A stretch of 64,000 nt of DNA from Glandiceps talaboti (Eukaryota > Hemichordata > Enteropneusta > Spengelidae), in NCBI RefSeq assembly GCF_964340395.1, contig NC_135550.1:7140101-7204100 (forward strand), written 5' to 3'. Both the position numbers and the translations under genes were made by a program. How positions within the stretch are numbered: the stretch's first letter is position 1; each line of letters begins with the position of its first letter. A model generated the notes under the pieces. The model was not told where the DNA came from, ran no database searches, and saw only the letters and a program-made list of their open reading frames with translations. Below are positions 14,501 to 29,500 of the stretch, piece by piece.

Positions 14501-17500
14501 CTGTCCCTGGGTAAATGTAGTAGTCTGTCTGTCAGTCCCTTGGTAAATATAGTCTGTCTAGCTGTCCCTGGGTAAATGTAGCAGTCTGTCTGTCTGTCTG
14601 TCCCTGGGTAAATGTAGTATGTCTATCTGTCCCTGGGTAAATGTAGCAATCTGTCTGTCAGTCTCTGGGTAAATGTAGCAGTCAGTCAGTCAGTCAGTCA
14701 GTCAGTCAGTCTGTCTATCTGTCCATGGGCAAATGGAGCAGTCTACCTGTCAGTCCCTGGATAAATGTAGCAGTCTGTCTGTCCCTTTTGAAATGTACCA
14801 GTCTGTTCATTTGTCCCTGCCTGTTGTCGTGTGTATATGTTACCCATCAACACTTAAATTATTACACTACAGATACCCTGGCAAGAAAGCTGGGCTCTTC
14901 AAACAGCATCAAGGAATCCATCCATCCATCCATCCATCCACAGCTAAATGGTTTATGTACTGTGAGATAAGTGACACTCACAGTTGGCTGACTTTGCACT
15001 TACGAGAAAGCTATTGACATAGATAGAATCAGGTCACAATTACATCTTAAAGATACCTAACAACATCAAATGGCTATGTGTGAGTGCATTGAATAAGACT
15101 CACATAATCAAGCCACTGTGAGATTAAAAAAACAAAAACACCTACTAAACTTACCATTCTTTCAGTACTTCTTGATTTACTATCATTTAAACCTAAAACA
15201 CACATCTTCCTATAAAAACTTAAAAACCAAAGTTTTTGATCCTCATTGAGATTAACTGAAAGAGAACAAAATGATGGATATGGTGATTATATGGCTGGTT
15301 TCTATGGTTACAGGGATGGAAGTAATGACACACTAGAGACAAGAGGTAAATAGTCCATGTATTATATATATTTGTATTTGATGTATCATCATTAAAATAA
15401 ATGTGTATTTATCTGTATCTACAATTTTTTTTGATCTCCCAAGTGGATCTTCAGACTTTTATCACAATCTTTGTTTTAAAAGAAACTAATGACCATTTGT
15501 CAAACTGCTTTCAAAGACTACAACAATTAGACTTTATTTTCCAATATTTGTCTTCATTCAGCCAAGACGACCTAAAGATGGCCGCCGTGTCACTACTCGT
15601 CTAGTGATTCGAAGTGACAAACTACCCTAGGTTATGACTATTTTCAGGCTGAATGAAGTAAACCATTGGGGAATAATATAGATATACCTCCTCATGCAAA
15701 GTTTATGAAAAATGAGGAAAAGTAATGGAATATTTGACCCATATATCGAGTACCATAAAACCAGTGATGTAGACACAGGTTGTCGTGACGTAGATCAACT
15801 AGGGTGTATAATCCATATTTTTTGTTCAAAGACAATAACTTGGCTTGTGTATGACACTAGTATAACTATGATTACAATCCCATGAAATCGTAAGTCTTGA
15901 GAAATACTTGGTTATATGGTAAATACAACATTCTCAAAGTTGAAAGTATTATAAAAACTTAATTTTTAATTCAATCAGTTTTCACCTTACACATATTAGT
16001 AATTAATTAGTTTTCATTTTTAACATATATTTAACTGTAATGGCTTCCCTTCACTTCTTCAACTTATGTTCACTATAGGATAGTAAGTAACACATAGTCT
16101 GGAATCCATGCAAATAGGGGTTTTGATTTTGTTATTTCCCCCATAACAACCTGTCCCTGGGTAAATGATTTTGTTATTTCCCCCATAACAATCAAAATTC
16201 AAAATCTCAATTCGCGTGGATTGCAGACATAGTAACACATACACAAAGAGTACCGGGTAGTTTCGTCCAGCTGCTATACCATGTACCTATTCTATCATTA
16301 CGCACTCATTTATATCCCATATATTTGAACACCCCCCCCCCCCCACACACACACACATACGTACACACTCAATTTTTCTAGATGACACAATCCGAGAGTC
16401 TTACCTGATAATCCATGACATAACTTTCCAAACTGGAATGCCACACTGGGAAGTGTTGAATCTTCATTTTGTAAGGCATTCTCACAAAACCTACACATTA
16501 ATGGGATAATGGTGTTCACACAAGTTTCTGAAAAAGTGAAACAATATATTCAGTTTATTTTTATTCTTTCATGGCAGTATCTCTGGACTGATTGCTGTAA
16601 ATATTAAATAATTAAAAAAAAACGCCAATGGCGTTGTAGCACAACTGTACAGTTTTTAAAAATGCTAACATGCTAACAATAGGTGTTCATTTGGTGAATG
16701 ACTATCTAGTTGCCTATCCAACCATGTTGCTATCTTTACGATATATGCTATCATTTGGCTGTTGCTATGGACGTGGTCTTGTTGCTAGGCATATTTACGT
16801 ACATTTTTTGAATGTTTATGCAATTGTCTATTAATCCCCATTGTTATCTTCGCAATATATGTGATCATTTGGCTGTTGCTATGGGCGTGGTCTTGTTGCT
16901 AGGCACACTTACACACATTTTTTGAATGTTTATTCATTTGTCTTCTATTCCTTTTGTTATCTTTGCAATATATGTGATTATTTGGCTGTTGCTATGGGCG
17001 TGGTCTTGTTGCTAGGCAAATTTACATACATTTTTTGAACGTTTATTCAATTGTCTATTAATCCCTGTCGTTATCTTTGTGAAATATACGACCGTTTGGC
17101 TGTTGCTATGGGCGTGGTCATGGTTGCTATGGTATTTGCATACATTTTTTGAATGTTTACTGATTTGCCTACCATATGATGTTGTTATTTGACCAAAATA
17201 TACTGCCATTTGGTTGTTGCTAAGGGCATGGTCATGGTCGCTAGGGCCAATTTTGTCAAAATGTTTTGAAGAATAACACTCAGAAACCTCTCACCAAGTT
17301 TCAGACTCAGTGACCAAGTACTTTTTGAGATATAAGTCTTTGACCAAAAATGAACATTTTTACACCTAATTTGCATATCACTCATGGAATCATGGTATGC
17401 TTAATATTTCTTTGTCCATACATCCCTAGATACATTCCCATTAAATTTCAGCCCAATCTGCTCAGTAGTTTTGGAATTATAGATTTTTAACCAAAAAGAC

Positions 17501-20500
17501 ACATTTTTAGCCATAATTTGCATATCACTGATGGAATCATCTCGTCATGAACAAATCTTACTTTACACCCCCTTAAGAATGTTCCCACCAAATTTCGCAC
17601 CAATCTGCCCAGTAGTTTCTGAGTTTAAGTTTTTTGACCAAAAATCACATTTTTTGACCCAAATCACACACCTGTGATGCGATCATTTTGATTTGAACAA
17701 TTTCCCAACTAGACACCCAAGGTAATGGACCCACCAAATATCGTGGCAATTGGTTCAGCGGTTTTTGACTTTAAGTTGTTTACACACACACACACATCCA
17801 CACACACACAGACAGACAGACAGACAGATGCCGGGCGATCCCTATAGCACTACTGAACCTCAGTTCAGTTGTGCTAAAAATTAATCAACTTTGCACATGA
17901 AAGTTTACACAAAGATCAAAGCTGATGGATATCCATTTTTGTATTTGAATGAAAACAAGAATTCAAGCATGGGTAAAGTTTCATTCAAAGCTTTACAAAT
18001 ACAACTGCTGACATCAGACCGTGGAACAGAATCTGTTACAAACAGGGAAACTAAACAAATGCATTTGATTAATAACACTTGACACAGCATTTTGGAAGCG
18101 CAGAGACTTGTATTACATTCCATCATTTGGTAAGGACAGTTTTTATGGCCACTTTACATAATAGTTCACCAGGGTGACAAACAAATTTCCAGTTCCCCTG
18201 GCAATTGATGTACATGTAAAAGGCCATAAAACTGAAATTTGTTTATGACCTGTGAACTATTACCTAAAGTGGCCATAAAACTGTTCTTATCAAATGACGA
18301 ATGTAATACAAGCATCTGCTGTTCCAACAGGCTGTGCAAAGTGTTAATAATCCAATGCATTTGTTTACTTTCCCTGTTTGTAACAGCTTCAGTTTGTCCA
18401 CAGTCTGTTGTCACAGCAGTTGTAATTTGGCTCAAATGTTGATAACATTTATGATAATCTGGTTGTGTTCTGTCTGGTGGGCCCTGTTTCTGATCTGGTG
18501 GTCATGATATGGAATGTTGATACCATGACATTCTATGTACAGTAAATTTAAATCATTTCCTTGTTATTCTAATAACAGGTATAAATCATTGACACCTACA
18601 GTAAACACAGATGTTCACAAGTAGGCTAATGACATGAACACCTGGTGAAATGAGTATGTGTTTACAATCACATATGTAATACTAATGCCGACTATTTTAA
18701 TTACTTATTTCTTCATTTTTGTTGACATAGAGATCTGAAACACAGCCCCAGACACATGTTTGCTGTCACCATAGCAACTGTGTATACTTGTACTCACCAT
18801 CATCTAATAAACTAAGTAAGCTGACCACAGTTTCCAGCGCCGCTAGTCGCACATAGCTTTCCTCATCATTGCTAAGTTCAACTAGTTCAGGTAATATTGC
18901 ACTTTTAGTCGACTCAAGACTGTAAAACAGGAAAAAGAACAGATTATTAGTGATAATACTGAAAGCACTAGCAAGCTACAGGACTCCTTCCAAAGATACA
19001 CAACATAACGGTATAGCCAACCCATGTAGGCATTTGAAATATGCTTGGATGTTATAACATTTTATTTTGATCAAGAACTAGATAGTGATATGAAATGTAG
19101 CGCCCTCAGTGTTCAAGTATCTTCTGATTTATGACACAATACTTGCCTCAGGAAATAATACAGAAATGAAGTTGATAGAATGTTTATCAGTGGGCTTTGG
19201 TTGGTGTCAAAATTATAATCACTTGAAGACTAGGTCAAGTGTTTCTTCAGGTGTGCTAGCTCCCGTATGACTATCTTGCAAATTAGTAATATTTGTAAGT
19301 TTGAAACCTCCACTTTATTCAACTCCAAAGTCCTGTATCTCTTCCAAGACCAAAGAACTACATTTGTATTAGTTGTCAAGTCAAGCTAAGCCTCAGACCA
19401 TCAATTGTTTTGTGGTCTAAGGCTAAGCTATTAATTCTTATTCTGATATCCCTTGCACAATGACAACACACAGGTGTAAGATTTGGGGGGGTCATGCAAG
19501 GGATTATGAAAAGTGGTCTTTTATGTTCACATCTAAGTTCAGTGTGGTTGACTGAACTAGTTATCCTTTTTGAATTCTAAGCATCTCTCTGGTCCTTTGT
19601 GTAGTTATCACAATTTGTTCATAAACTGGTTTACAATTGTAATTGATATAACATTGTCAGATAGTATACTCTAGTGACCAATGACTCTGCTGTAAGTTTT
19701 GTGTATGGTCTGCAAAGTTTTCTAGACACCCCACAACTAACACTTACCCTAGTCCTCTGGCTACTGCATCTAGTTGTCGACACATACAACCTCTGACCTC
19801 ATAATCTACATCTTGACACAGAGATGTTACTAGAGGCAAGATTTCCTTCTTGATCCTAAGATATCAACAACAAAGACAGTCAGATTTACTGATAAAATCT
19901 CTTGTTAGCCTCTCAATCCCAAATAGTTCAAATAGTTTTTTATTACATCAATATTTTGGTATACGAGTCAGAAATCGACCTCGGTTTTAGTTACGTCCCA
20001 GAGCATTTACATTGTTAAAATAACAATATTGATGACTTAATGTTTTCGTTCCACATTTCAGTATGTCGCCATAGTTACATAGTAAATTGATGACATCATG
20101 GGAATTTCAACTCATTTCTCCATTAGCTTATCTCTGCCGACAAAAATCAATCATGTCCATTGTGTACAATACATCGCTTCATCTCTCATGTTTGTAATTT
20201 CTTTACAAGATTTGCCATCATCTAAATCATCTTCACTTTCAAATATAAAATTCTCTTACTGCAGATCTAATTTCCCAACCACAATTATTATTCCATACGG
20301 AGTACATTTTTGTAGCATAACGCATCTCGGATACAAAAGGTTTTATTTTCTGTCAATCCCACCACTGCTGTATTTTTTCAATGCAGCTCACAATAAATCC
20401 TTTCATTGCAGGCTATAAAGTTACTACATGTCTAGACAAAACTAAGGTCAAAGGTCAAACTGTGGTATAGTACTCACATAAAGGAATCAAACTTTGTGGC

Positions 20501-23500
20501 AATTTTGCCCAGTATTTTACAGCTGGCAAGCCTGGAGTGGACGGACTGCGACAATTGTCCTTTACTAGTAGCTATCGTGAGTAGCTGCAACAAAAAATTA
20601 AAGCAACACCATGTATAAAACAGTCTAAATGAAATGATACTGGGGAGATCACAAAAAGTCGATGTTTGTATGTTATAACAACAACAGGTATGACATATAC
20701 ATGTACAGCATATCTAAGTATCCAAGGTAAGACATAGTTGATACAGACTTCATTTGCCTGGCAGTGTCTGTTTGGTTAACAGTACTTTCTTTTACAAAAC
20801 GTCAAACTGTAACTTATAACTATTTATCTCTGTCATCGCTTGTTGCATTTAGTAGCTTATAGTATCAACCACCACCATACACCATCGAGAGTTTCTGTTC
20901 TCTATACTTATATTGTTACCTTCAACAGTGCAGTTAAGTTTCCAGTGGCTAACACCTCAAACTGAACTGGACATCTTTGTCATAGTTATAAAGTTTTCAG
21001 TGTCTAACAACACTACTGGCCATATTTGCCAAAATGAAACTTCTGGTATATAACATCACTACTTGCAATGACTATGCTTGCCATAGTGAAGTTTTCAGTG
21101 CCGAATATCTCTTAACTTTCTTTGGCCACATTTGTCACAGTAAAGTTTCCAGTAGCTAATGGCATATGGTAAAGTCTTTGAGCCTAAAATCTCCAACTTG
21201 CGCTAGCAATATTTGCCATAGCCTAGGGGAGTTCCAGAGGCTACTATCACTAACTTGTACTTGCCATATTAGACTGTGAAACATGTTGTGTTGTTCAGCC
21301 CTATCAGGCATATATTGTGAGTGCTGGCTGATAGTGCGGCATGAATATCTTATCTTACAGACTATGGCCATATTTGCCATACTGAAGTTCCAGAGGCTGA
21401 TATCACTTACATATACAGGCCATATTTGCTATACTGAAGTTTTCAGTGGTGACCACCTCCGACTTGAAGAGGCCATATTCACCAGAGTTAAGTTACCGGT
21501 AGCTAATAGCTCAAACTTGTACTAACCATATTTGCCACAGCAAAGTTTCTAGTGGCTAATGTACATGTAATACCCTCTCCTGGTAATTGTATGTTGAAAT
21601 GACATAAATATTCAAATTCTATACTTACATCTTTTTTAAGGATTTCCTTGGGTAGGAGGGTTATGACATGCAGTAAAGTCTCCAGCCATGAGTGTGCAAT
21701 TACTGTAAGTCAGAAAATAACATTACATTAATGTGATGACAAATATACATGCTGTAATATCTTCACATTACATGTACAAGTACTTAAAGTACACCAGACA
21801 GTTGATTGAACATTCATCTCAAATGAACACCCTATGTTTCTCATTTGTAAATCTTGCTAGGGAGCTAGGAAGGGGAGGGAGGGAGGGTAGGTGGGACAAT
21901 GAGTTTTGATGGATAGATGGATAGATGGGTGGATGGATGGATGCATGGATGAATGGGTGGATTGGATGGATGGATGGATGGATGGATGGATGAATGGATG
22001 GACAGATGGATGGATAGATGGATGGATGGATGGATGAATGAATGAATGGATGGATGGACGGAGGGACAGACAGACCGGATGGACTCATGAAATGGACCGG
22101 TAGGTGGGACAGTGGGTTTGGGTGGACGATTGGTTGGATGGATGGATGGATGGATGAATGGATAGAAGGATGAATGGATGGATGGATGGATGGAACAATG
22201 GACAGATGGATGGATGAGTAGGTGGCATGATGGGTGTGGGTGGAGGCAAGGTTGGATGGATGGCTGGATGGATGGATGGATGGACGAACAGATGGACAGA
22301 CGGATGGGTGGATGGATGAATTAATAGATATAGGTTTGCTCCCTATCTGAGTGGTTTACAAATATACAATTGTGTCTCTAAATAACTTTACTAGTAAACA
22401 GTAAATGTTGTAAAGTATTGTAAGTAAGCAATCATATGGTAATAACTGTATGACATAGGACCTGTCTCAATGCGTAACCAATTCATGCACTTGTAGTTGT
22501 GTGTTTTACAACAATATCACATATCATACAACATCCATAAATTCACAAGTCCAAAAACCACCAATCATAACAAGAAAACACTTTGATCATGCTATGGAAT
22601 GTATCGGTCCTGATATAACATTCTCAAAGCACTCAGACATGCATGGAGACATGTAAATCATTCGCATGTACAAAGGTTGTAGTAATGGTTTAGTAATACA
22701 TGCTGGAATGACATCAAAATCGGAACACCTGGGGGTTGTCATCCTGAAATGGTTTTATCACACACACACACAAATGACATGGTGTCCCACCTTCCAGTTC
22801 TTTCTCTTTTGCTTTAATAGGTCTAACTGTTCAAGAAAAGGGAGCTAGAATCATCATCAATTGATTTCACTTGAATTACACAATACACTCGCCAATTCAT
22901 CTGACCAAATAATACGGAAACATTTGCAGAATATAGGGACCATTATAATGACAGATTTGAACAGTTTTTGACAGATGTCTCCTACTTCTATCTACATGCA
23001 ATAATAACGCAGGAAATTCTACCATTACAATCACAAAATTTTGACGTGCATGTGTTTCACTGTAAACATTTCTACGTTAATACCAGGTGTTACTGAAAAG
23101 AGTACTTTGCGCTTCTCAATACAGGTATTGTTTGACGATGTTTTTCAGTTTTCAATATGAGTTTCCTTCATCAACATACAGGATATGGTGAAGAATAATC
23201 TTAAGAGACCGAAAAATATTTGCTCAAAAGAGAAAATGTCTTAAAATAGACCACAGGATGTTACCTTAATTACGTTTACAGATTATTTGAACTTTATCAT
23301 GTATAACTGTACTGTACATGAACTTTAATATTTTCATAATATAAACCATCAAAATGGATCATTTCCTGTTCTATAACATCAACATTTTACACAACAGTTC
23401 ACTGCTTCCGTTTACGTTAAACAGCTACTCTTCTCTTACAAAAAATTGATTTCTAAAGTATAAAGATTTTAATTATTTACTATTGATGCACAGTTGACTG

Positions 23501-26500
23501 GAATTATTCAATAAATTGACCAATTTGTAAAGTTACCTGTACAGTTAAAACAAAGTCTTTCTAAGGATTCTAGGGATGTATTCAAAGCTACCTGTATTTC
23601 AAATCAAATTTTGAACTTAATACTTTACGAAAACAGCCACGGCCAAATAAAAAAATTTGGTTGTTCCAATAGCACCCAATTTCAAAATAGGGTTGGTAGG
23701 TTTTTTTTTTTTTAAATCATTGAAGTGGCTGCACTTTCTGTATGATACATAGACAACATCATGGGGTATTCTGTATTCCACCACGTTGTTTTGATCACAT
23801 GAGGCGATGACATCTTCAAATTTTTTTTTAATTACCTTGAAAAATGTTTAGGGTTGGCATTGAAAAACTAGGTTGGGTAGGGTTACCAGAACCAAACCCA
23901 AACTGTACAAATTCGGATGTAACAGAAATATCGGTATCATAAATTTTGCTATCCATGGGATATCCTATTTTGGAATTACATTGACATATTGGTCATTTCA
24001 TTCACAATCCTTAGACATACACTGCTATCTACAGCTAAAACTGGGAGTGTTCGCCAGAAGACTGTATATAAGATATACATTTATTGATCAAAGTTGATCA
24101 ATTGGAAAGATTAGGTTACTGTTTTACTCACTAGACAAGAGCACATTTATTACTGAACACAGCACGATTGCGATTGAAGAGAGAGTTTTGTTTATGTTCA
24201 TTCAGCTTATTAAACTTTCTTCAATAACAACCATGCTGTGTTCAGTAGTAAAAGAGTTATCTATCAAGTAAAACAACAACCTGAACTTGCAAAATGTTTG
24301 ACTTTGAATGTAATTCAACTAAGGGACGATCACACAATGTCACACAAGCTCAATAAGCAAACTTCATTCGTTTAGGGGTGGAGGGGCTCTTTCGTCAATG
24401 TGATTGCTGAACTTCATTTTCGCACTTCTAACCAAATTATGACAGAAAGCTTTCACTCCTTCAATGATAACAGCTTTTGTATTTACTACTGAGATGTTGA
24501 TAAGTTGATAAAAATGACCTCTAATGTGAGATATGGTGCTGGCTTTCTGGTAGTATTTTAAAAGTGTTTACAATCATGTTTTTACATTACAGCAATTGTA
24601 CTAATGTGACCGCTACAGTTTTCATCATAGTTTACATCATATATAAACGTTAGATGTTGCACATGTGAACATTCGTTTTAGGGGGAGGGGTTTTTGACCT
24701 AAATGAACGATGTTCGTTTGTTGAGCTGTGCGATCATCCCTAAGTGTACATGTATGTTATTCTAACAAACACTGCCTGTTTTACCTGTAATTGGGTTGGA
24801 ATCTCAAGATCTCTCTACCCATCAGATTCAAACCAAGCCCCTTGACTAGCTCTGACACTGAAAACACAACAAATCAACAACCAGAAGAAACCACATACCT
24901 GGATCGCGATTGTCTATACTCTGCAGCATACTTAGCAGAAATGTCTGGGCAAAGATTTGGTGGCTTACAATTTGATTTTCTAGTATGTTGAGGAAAGCTT
25001 GTGTTGCTGCAATCTGAACATCTGTACTTGCTACATGTAGTACTTCCTATGGTACAAAAAACATGACATACAGACAGTGTTACAGATGCCATACGTCAGT
25101 CTACAAATATAAAACATGTAATATTTCATTCAAAGCATATCTATGATATATATCATTACATGGCAGCTGGAGAGCTATTACCTTTACAAAAGCTACCTTC
25201 CAGACACCATCACTAGTCATACACACACTTGATATATCAGAGAAGCATATTTAATTAGTATGCATTCTTTTGGTATTTATTTTCATTTCTTGTATATATG
25301 AATTGTCTCTCTTTGTTTGTTTGGTTTGGTTTGTTTCTTTGTTTGTTTTTTTTGTATGTTATAAACAAAACAAATTCTTGGTACACTGTATTGTGAAATG
25401 TTGTAAGCAATGGGACTTCTATAAAGATACTATTCATTTTCAATAAATGTTGCATTTCCACAGTAGAAAACTATTTATTTAATTGAAAAAAATGACACAA
25501 GTTGAACATTACTGAATTCATAAACATATATTTGTCACCAATTAGTACTCAAAGCAGAACACCACTCCAGGAAATAAAGTCATTTTCATAAACTCTGGGT
25601 TCTGGAGAGTCGTTTCATGATTTTACATAAGCTAATACTTGCAATTTCAGAAAAACATCTTGATGTTTCTTATATAGGTTACTTGCAGTGATTTATTTCT
25701 TGCTTACGGCATCAGTTCATTTGAATGTCAATTCCATAATCAAACTCATGATTTGTTTTTACATCAAGTCTTGCCAGCCTACTTTTTTGCACACTTCCTT
25801 GTTTACGATGTCATCTCTTTACCACCCACCAAGACCGGAATGAATGACATTAGTCATCATTTACATACCTGATGATGTCATTGCTTTGTTGACAATATCA
25901 TTTAAATCTTGTCATGTGAGTTCAAGTTCTACATACTTCCTTTCCAACTATCCCCATTTGTGAATGTTAGCAAGAAGGAACTAGATGAGCTTGCTGTACT
26001 TTGGCACTATAGGCAGACTGATTATTGTAAACTTTGAAAATTTTCACTAAAAACTTATTTCCGATTATTTCGCTGGGAAACTAAAAACGCATGTAGTGAC
26101 TAAAAATACTTTCTTGTACATGAACACAATACAAGTCTCGTAATTAGTGAAAATTAGTCTTTGAGAACTAGCTGAAGACTGAAGACTGACAAATCGCAAA
26201 ATACACTCACAACAATGTTCACTTAATAAAAAAAAACGTGACTTACCTTGACTTTGGGAACAACTCTTTTCATGCAATCTGCACTATGATCTCTAAGTAG
26301 CTGTGGAAGACTCTTGATCACACTTATTCTCTGTACTTCTTGGCCAGAGCTGTGTAACGACAACCAAGAAAAACAATCACATATACTGCTATCAATACCT
26401 GCCATTTTGTCTACACTCTCTCCTAACTCCTGTTAGCTTCAATTAGCAAATAACAAGAATTCATGGGGCCATCAGCAGCAATAAATACTGCTAGTTTCAA

Positions 26501-29500
26501 TTAAGCAAATGACAAGAAATCATGGGCCATCCTTTACGATAACTCCTGCTAGTTTCAATTAGGCAAATGACAAGACTGTATGAACTATGGTCCACCAACT
26601 CCAAAAAGTCTTACTAGTTTCAATTAACAAAATAACAAGAATTCATTGGCCGTCACCATAATTGGTACAATGCAGCTATGTACCCTACGACAAGCAATAT
26701 ATAAATGCCCCTTTTGCTGCAGCTCTATGTTCATATTAGTTGATCTGTTTAATTTTCATGAATGTTTGCACATTCTTCACACCGACTTATATTTCATAGA
26801 ACAGTGCCAGGAACACAGAGTACACTGTAGGGCTGTGTTGACCCTACACAAGTATGATGTGATCATAATTATTAACAAATCTTTTTATCACTAAAGCCGG
26901 TGCCTCTACTTAATTTAAAGTGCATGGCTCGGTCACGGGCAACAGAGTCCTGGCACCTGAACCATAACAACTGTTGCTGTGTACACATATGCCAAGGACA
27001 TGTATTGGTATTATTATATTGTATTTCATTACTGTTGTGGCGAAAGACTTAAGTGATGGCTCTATTCTTTTCATAACCCCCGTAATTAGGTACTCGATAT
27101 TACTGCTAGTACTATGTCATTATCCATCACTTTCAAATTTGAAAATTATCGTCAACATAATTTTACTGTCAAATTATCCTTATTGTAACAACTGTCTGTT
27201 GGGAAATCAATATGAAAATTGCATAGGACACTTGGGGGTGACTTGACTTATGAAGAAATAATGTTCAGTCAATTTAGTGAAATCTAATCATTACTCAGTC
27301 GGTTTGCCATTTACCTACAACTTATTTCATCATTAGAGTAACCATTCATGGCTAAACGCAAGTCATGTCAGTCCTTATGTTCATAATGATAACTTCTACT
27401 GAAGTTTTATAGTTCAGTGTTCTCCCTCTCACTTTAGAGAAAGCATGTCCTTGCCATCTTGGTAAATAACAGTGTTTTTGCTAAGGGTGATAAGCAGGTA
27501 AAATCTACCATGTCATTTTTACCTGGGTTCCCAAACAAAATTACCATAGACTCAAAATGGGGAAACACTGCCATTTTTACCCCTTTCTCCCTTTCTGTTA
27601 CCAGGGTTCCCCAACCTTAGCAAAAACATTGTGTAAGTTGTTATATTTAACAACACACTTTCAAAAAACTTTTCAATTGAGAATGATGAGTTGGTCCATG
27701 TACAAGCTACCAGAGTTCTACATAGTCCATACACGCCGTGAAGGGTTCACCTCCAAAGCTACCATGTACCGGTACACCTACATGTCGTGTACCTATCAAA
27801 AATAGCTTTCCACCTGGGTTAGAGCAACTAAATTCTACTTCTAATACTAATAGATCCCCCTTCTTTGTTACCTGGGTTCTAAAACCTTGGTAAGCACACT
27901 GACCTCAATCATATATTAAACGTCTACTTCTGATGGTTTTTCATTTTCACATGGGTGTCATTTATTGAAAATGAGCAGATCAAAAAAAGATACACCGAAA
28001 CCTGGCAGCACAGACACTTTAGTACTACTTGTAATAAATATACATGTTTTGAAACTAAATATTGCAGTTGTTGAATTTGATAATAACTAAATTATTTGAT
28101 GATTGACTATGACACTGACATTGACATAATGTGTTAAATGGCTTAATTAAAACTTCACTCTCATGATATAAGAACAACAGTTAAGAATTTTTTTTTGAAA
28201 GTTTCTCAGAATTTGTTAGATTAATGTTCAGGAACATGACACACCCTGCTAACAATGCCGCACTGAGTACTACAAGCTAAAATGCCTGACATTGGTTCTT
28301 TTAAACATGCCTACAAAAGGGGGCTATCGGGTCAATTCACGATTTCACATTGGGTAGTGAGGGGTATAAAAGGTTTGGGCCAACTAACGGCCTTGTGGAT
28401 AAAGAATGGTAATCATTACCGTCACACATATGAAGTGTTGTATTCTTCACTGAATGATTCCCCAGTCTATATATCACATCACATCCTAATTTAATAGGCA
28501 ATTACACTGACTGTTATGTACTGTACATACAAACTGGATTTCTAAGTCATATCACGATTAAATTTCTACGTTGTATGATCAAATGTATGTCATATCAAAT
28601 TTCTACGTCATCTGATTAAATTTCTAAGTCATTGATTAGATTTCTAAGTCATCAAATTTCAAAGTCGTATGGTTAAATTGCTGGGATTGATTAGATTTCT
28701 AACTCATATCGGATTTCTAAGTCAGATTAAATTTCTGTAATTGATTAGATTTCGAAGTCATCAAATTACTAAGTCATATGATTAAAATGTCTAAGTCATA
28801 TGATTGACACTTGTCACTTGTCATATTTGATATTGATGATGAAAAGCATTCAAATATACCTATTCAAAGTTATGTATTACAATGTGCTTAATATGGCAAT
28901 AACTGGAATGTATTCTTCTTATAACACATGGAATCCCAATTATACAAGTTTGACGAGAAAATACACGATTAATATATATATACATGTGCTCAAAATATCA
29001 ATTCAAAACAGTCAGATTCAAAATATTTTCCAATTTTTACGAAAATGAAGTTTGTGCAAATAGAATCATATTATTTTCATAGATTTTTCTTCATTCAGCT
29101 GGAAAATTCTCATGATATATGGGTTTGTCAGTAGTCGTCTTCATATCGTAGTAACAAGAACCCTTATGTCATTTATATTTTTCTTGGCTATAAGAAGAAA
29201 ACAAAATCTAAGTATATTTTAATGTTATAATTTAATACAATTTTGAACCGGATGAACTGAATTGTGTCAGTTTGAATCAGTTCCGAAACTGAATTGGTTC
29301 AGTTGAAATTGGCTCTGAAACTCAGTTTGAATCGTTTCAGAAACTGAATTCGTTCAGTTTTGAGTCGGTTCAGAACTGATTCAGATGAAAACAAGGCTCA
29401 TTGTTATTGTATTAGTAAGATCAATATCAATTTGAATATTAAGGATAGTGTAGGTACAGACACTTTGGTATTGTTGCATTTCAACCAGAGACTTGGTCTG

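Noticed and set aside
21819-22088. IHPSIHPS minus-strand frame
   Set aside because: GGAT microsatellite translation.
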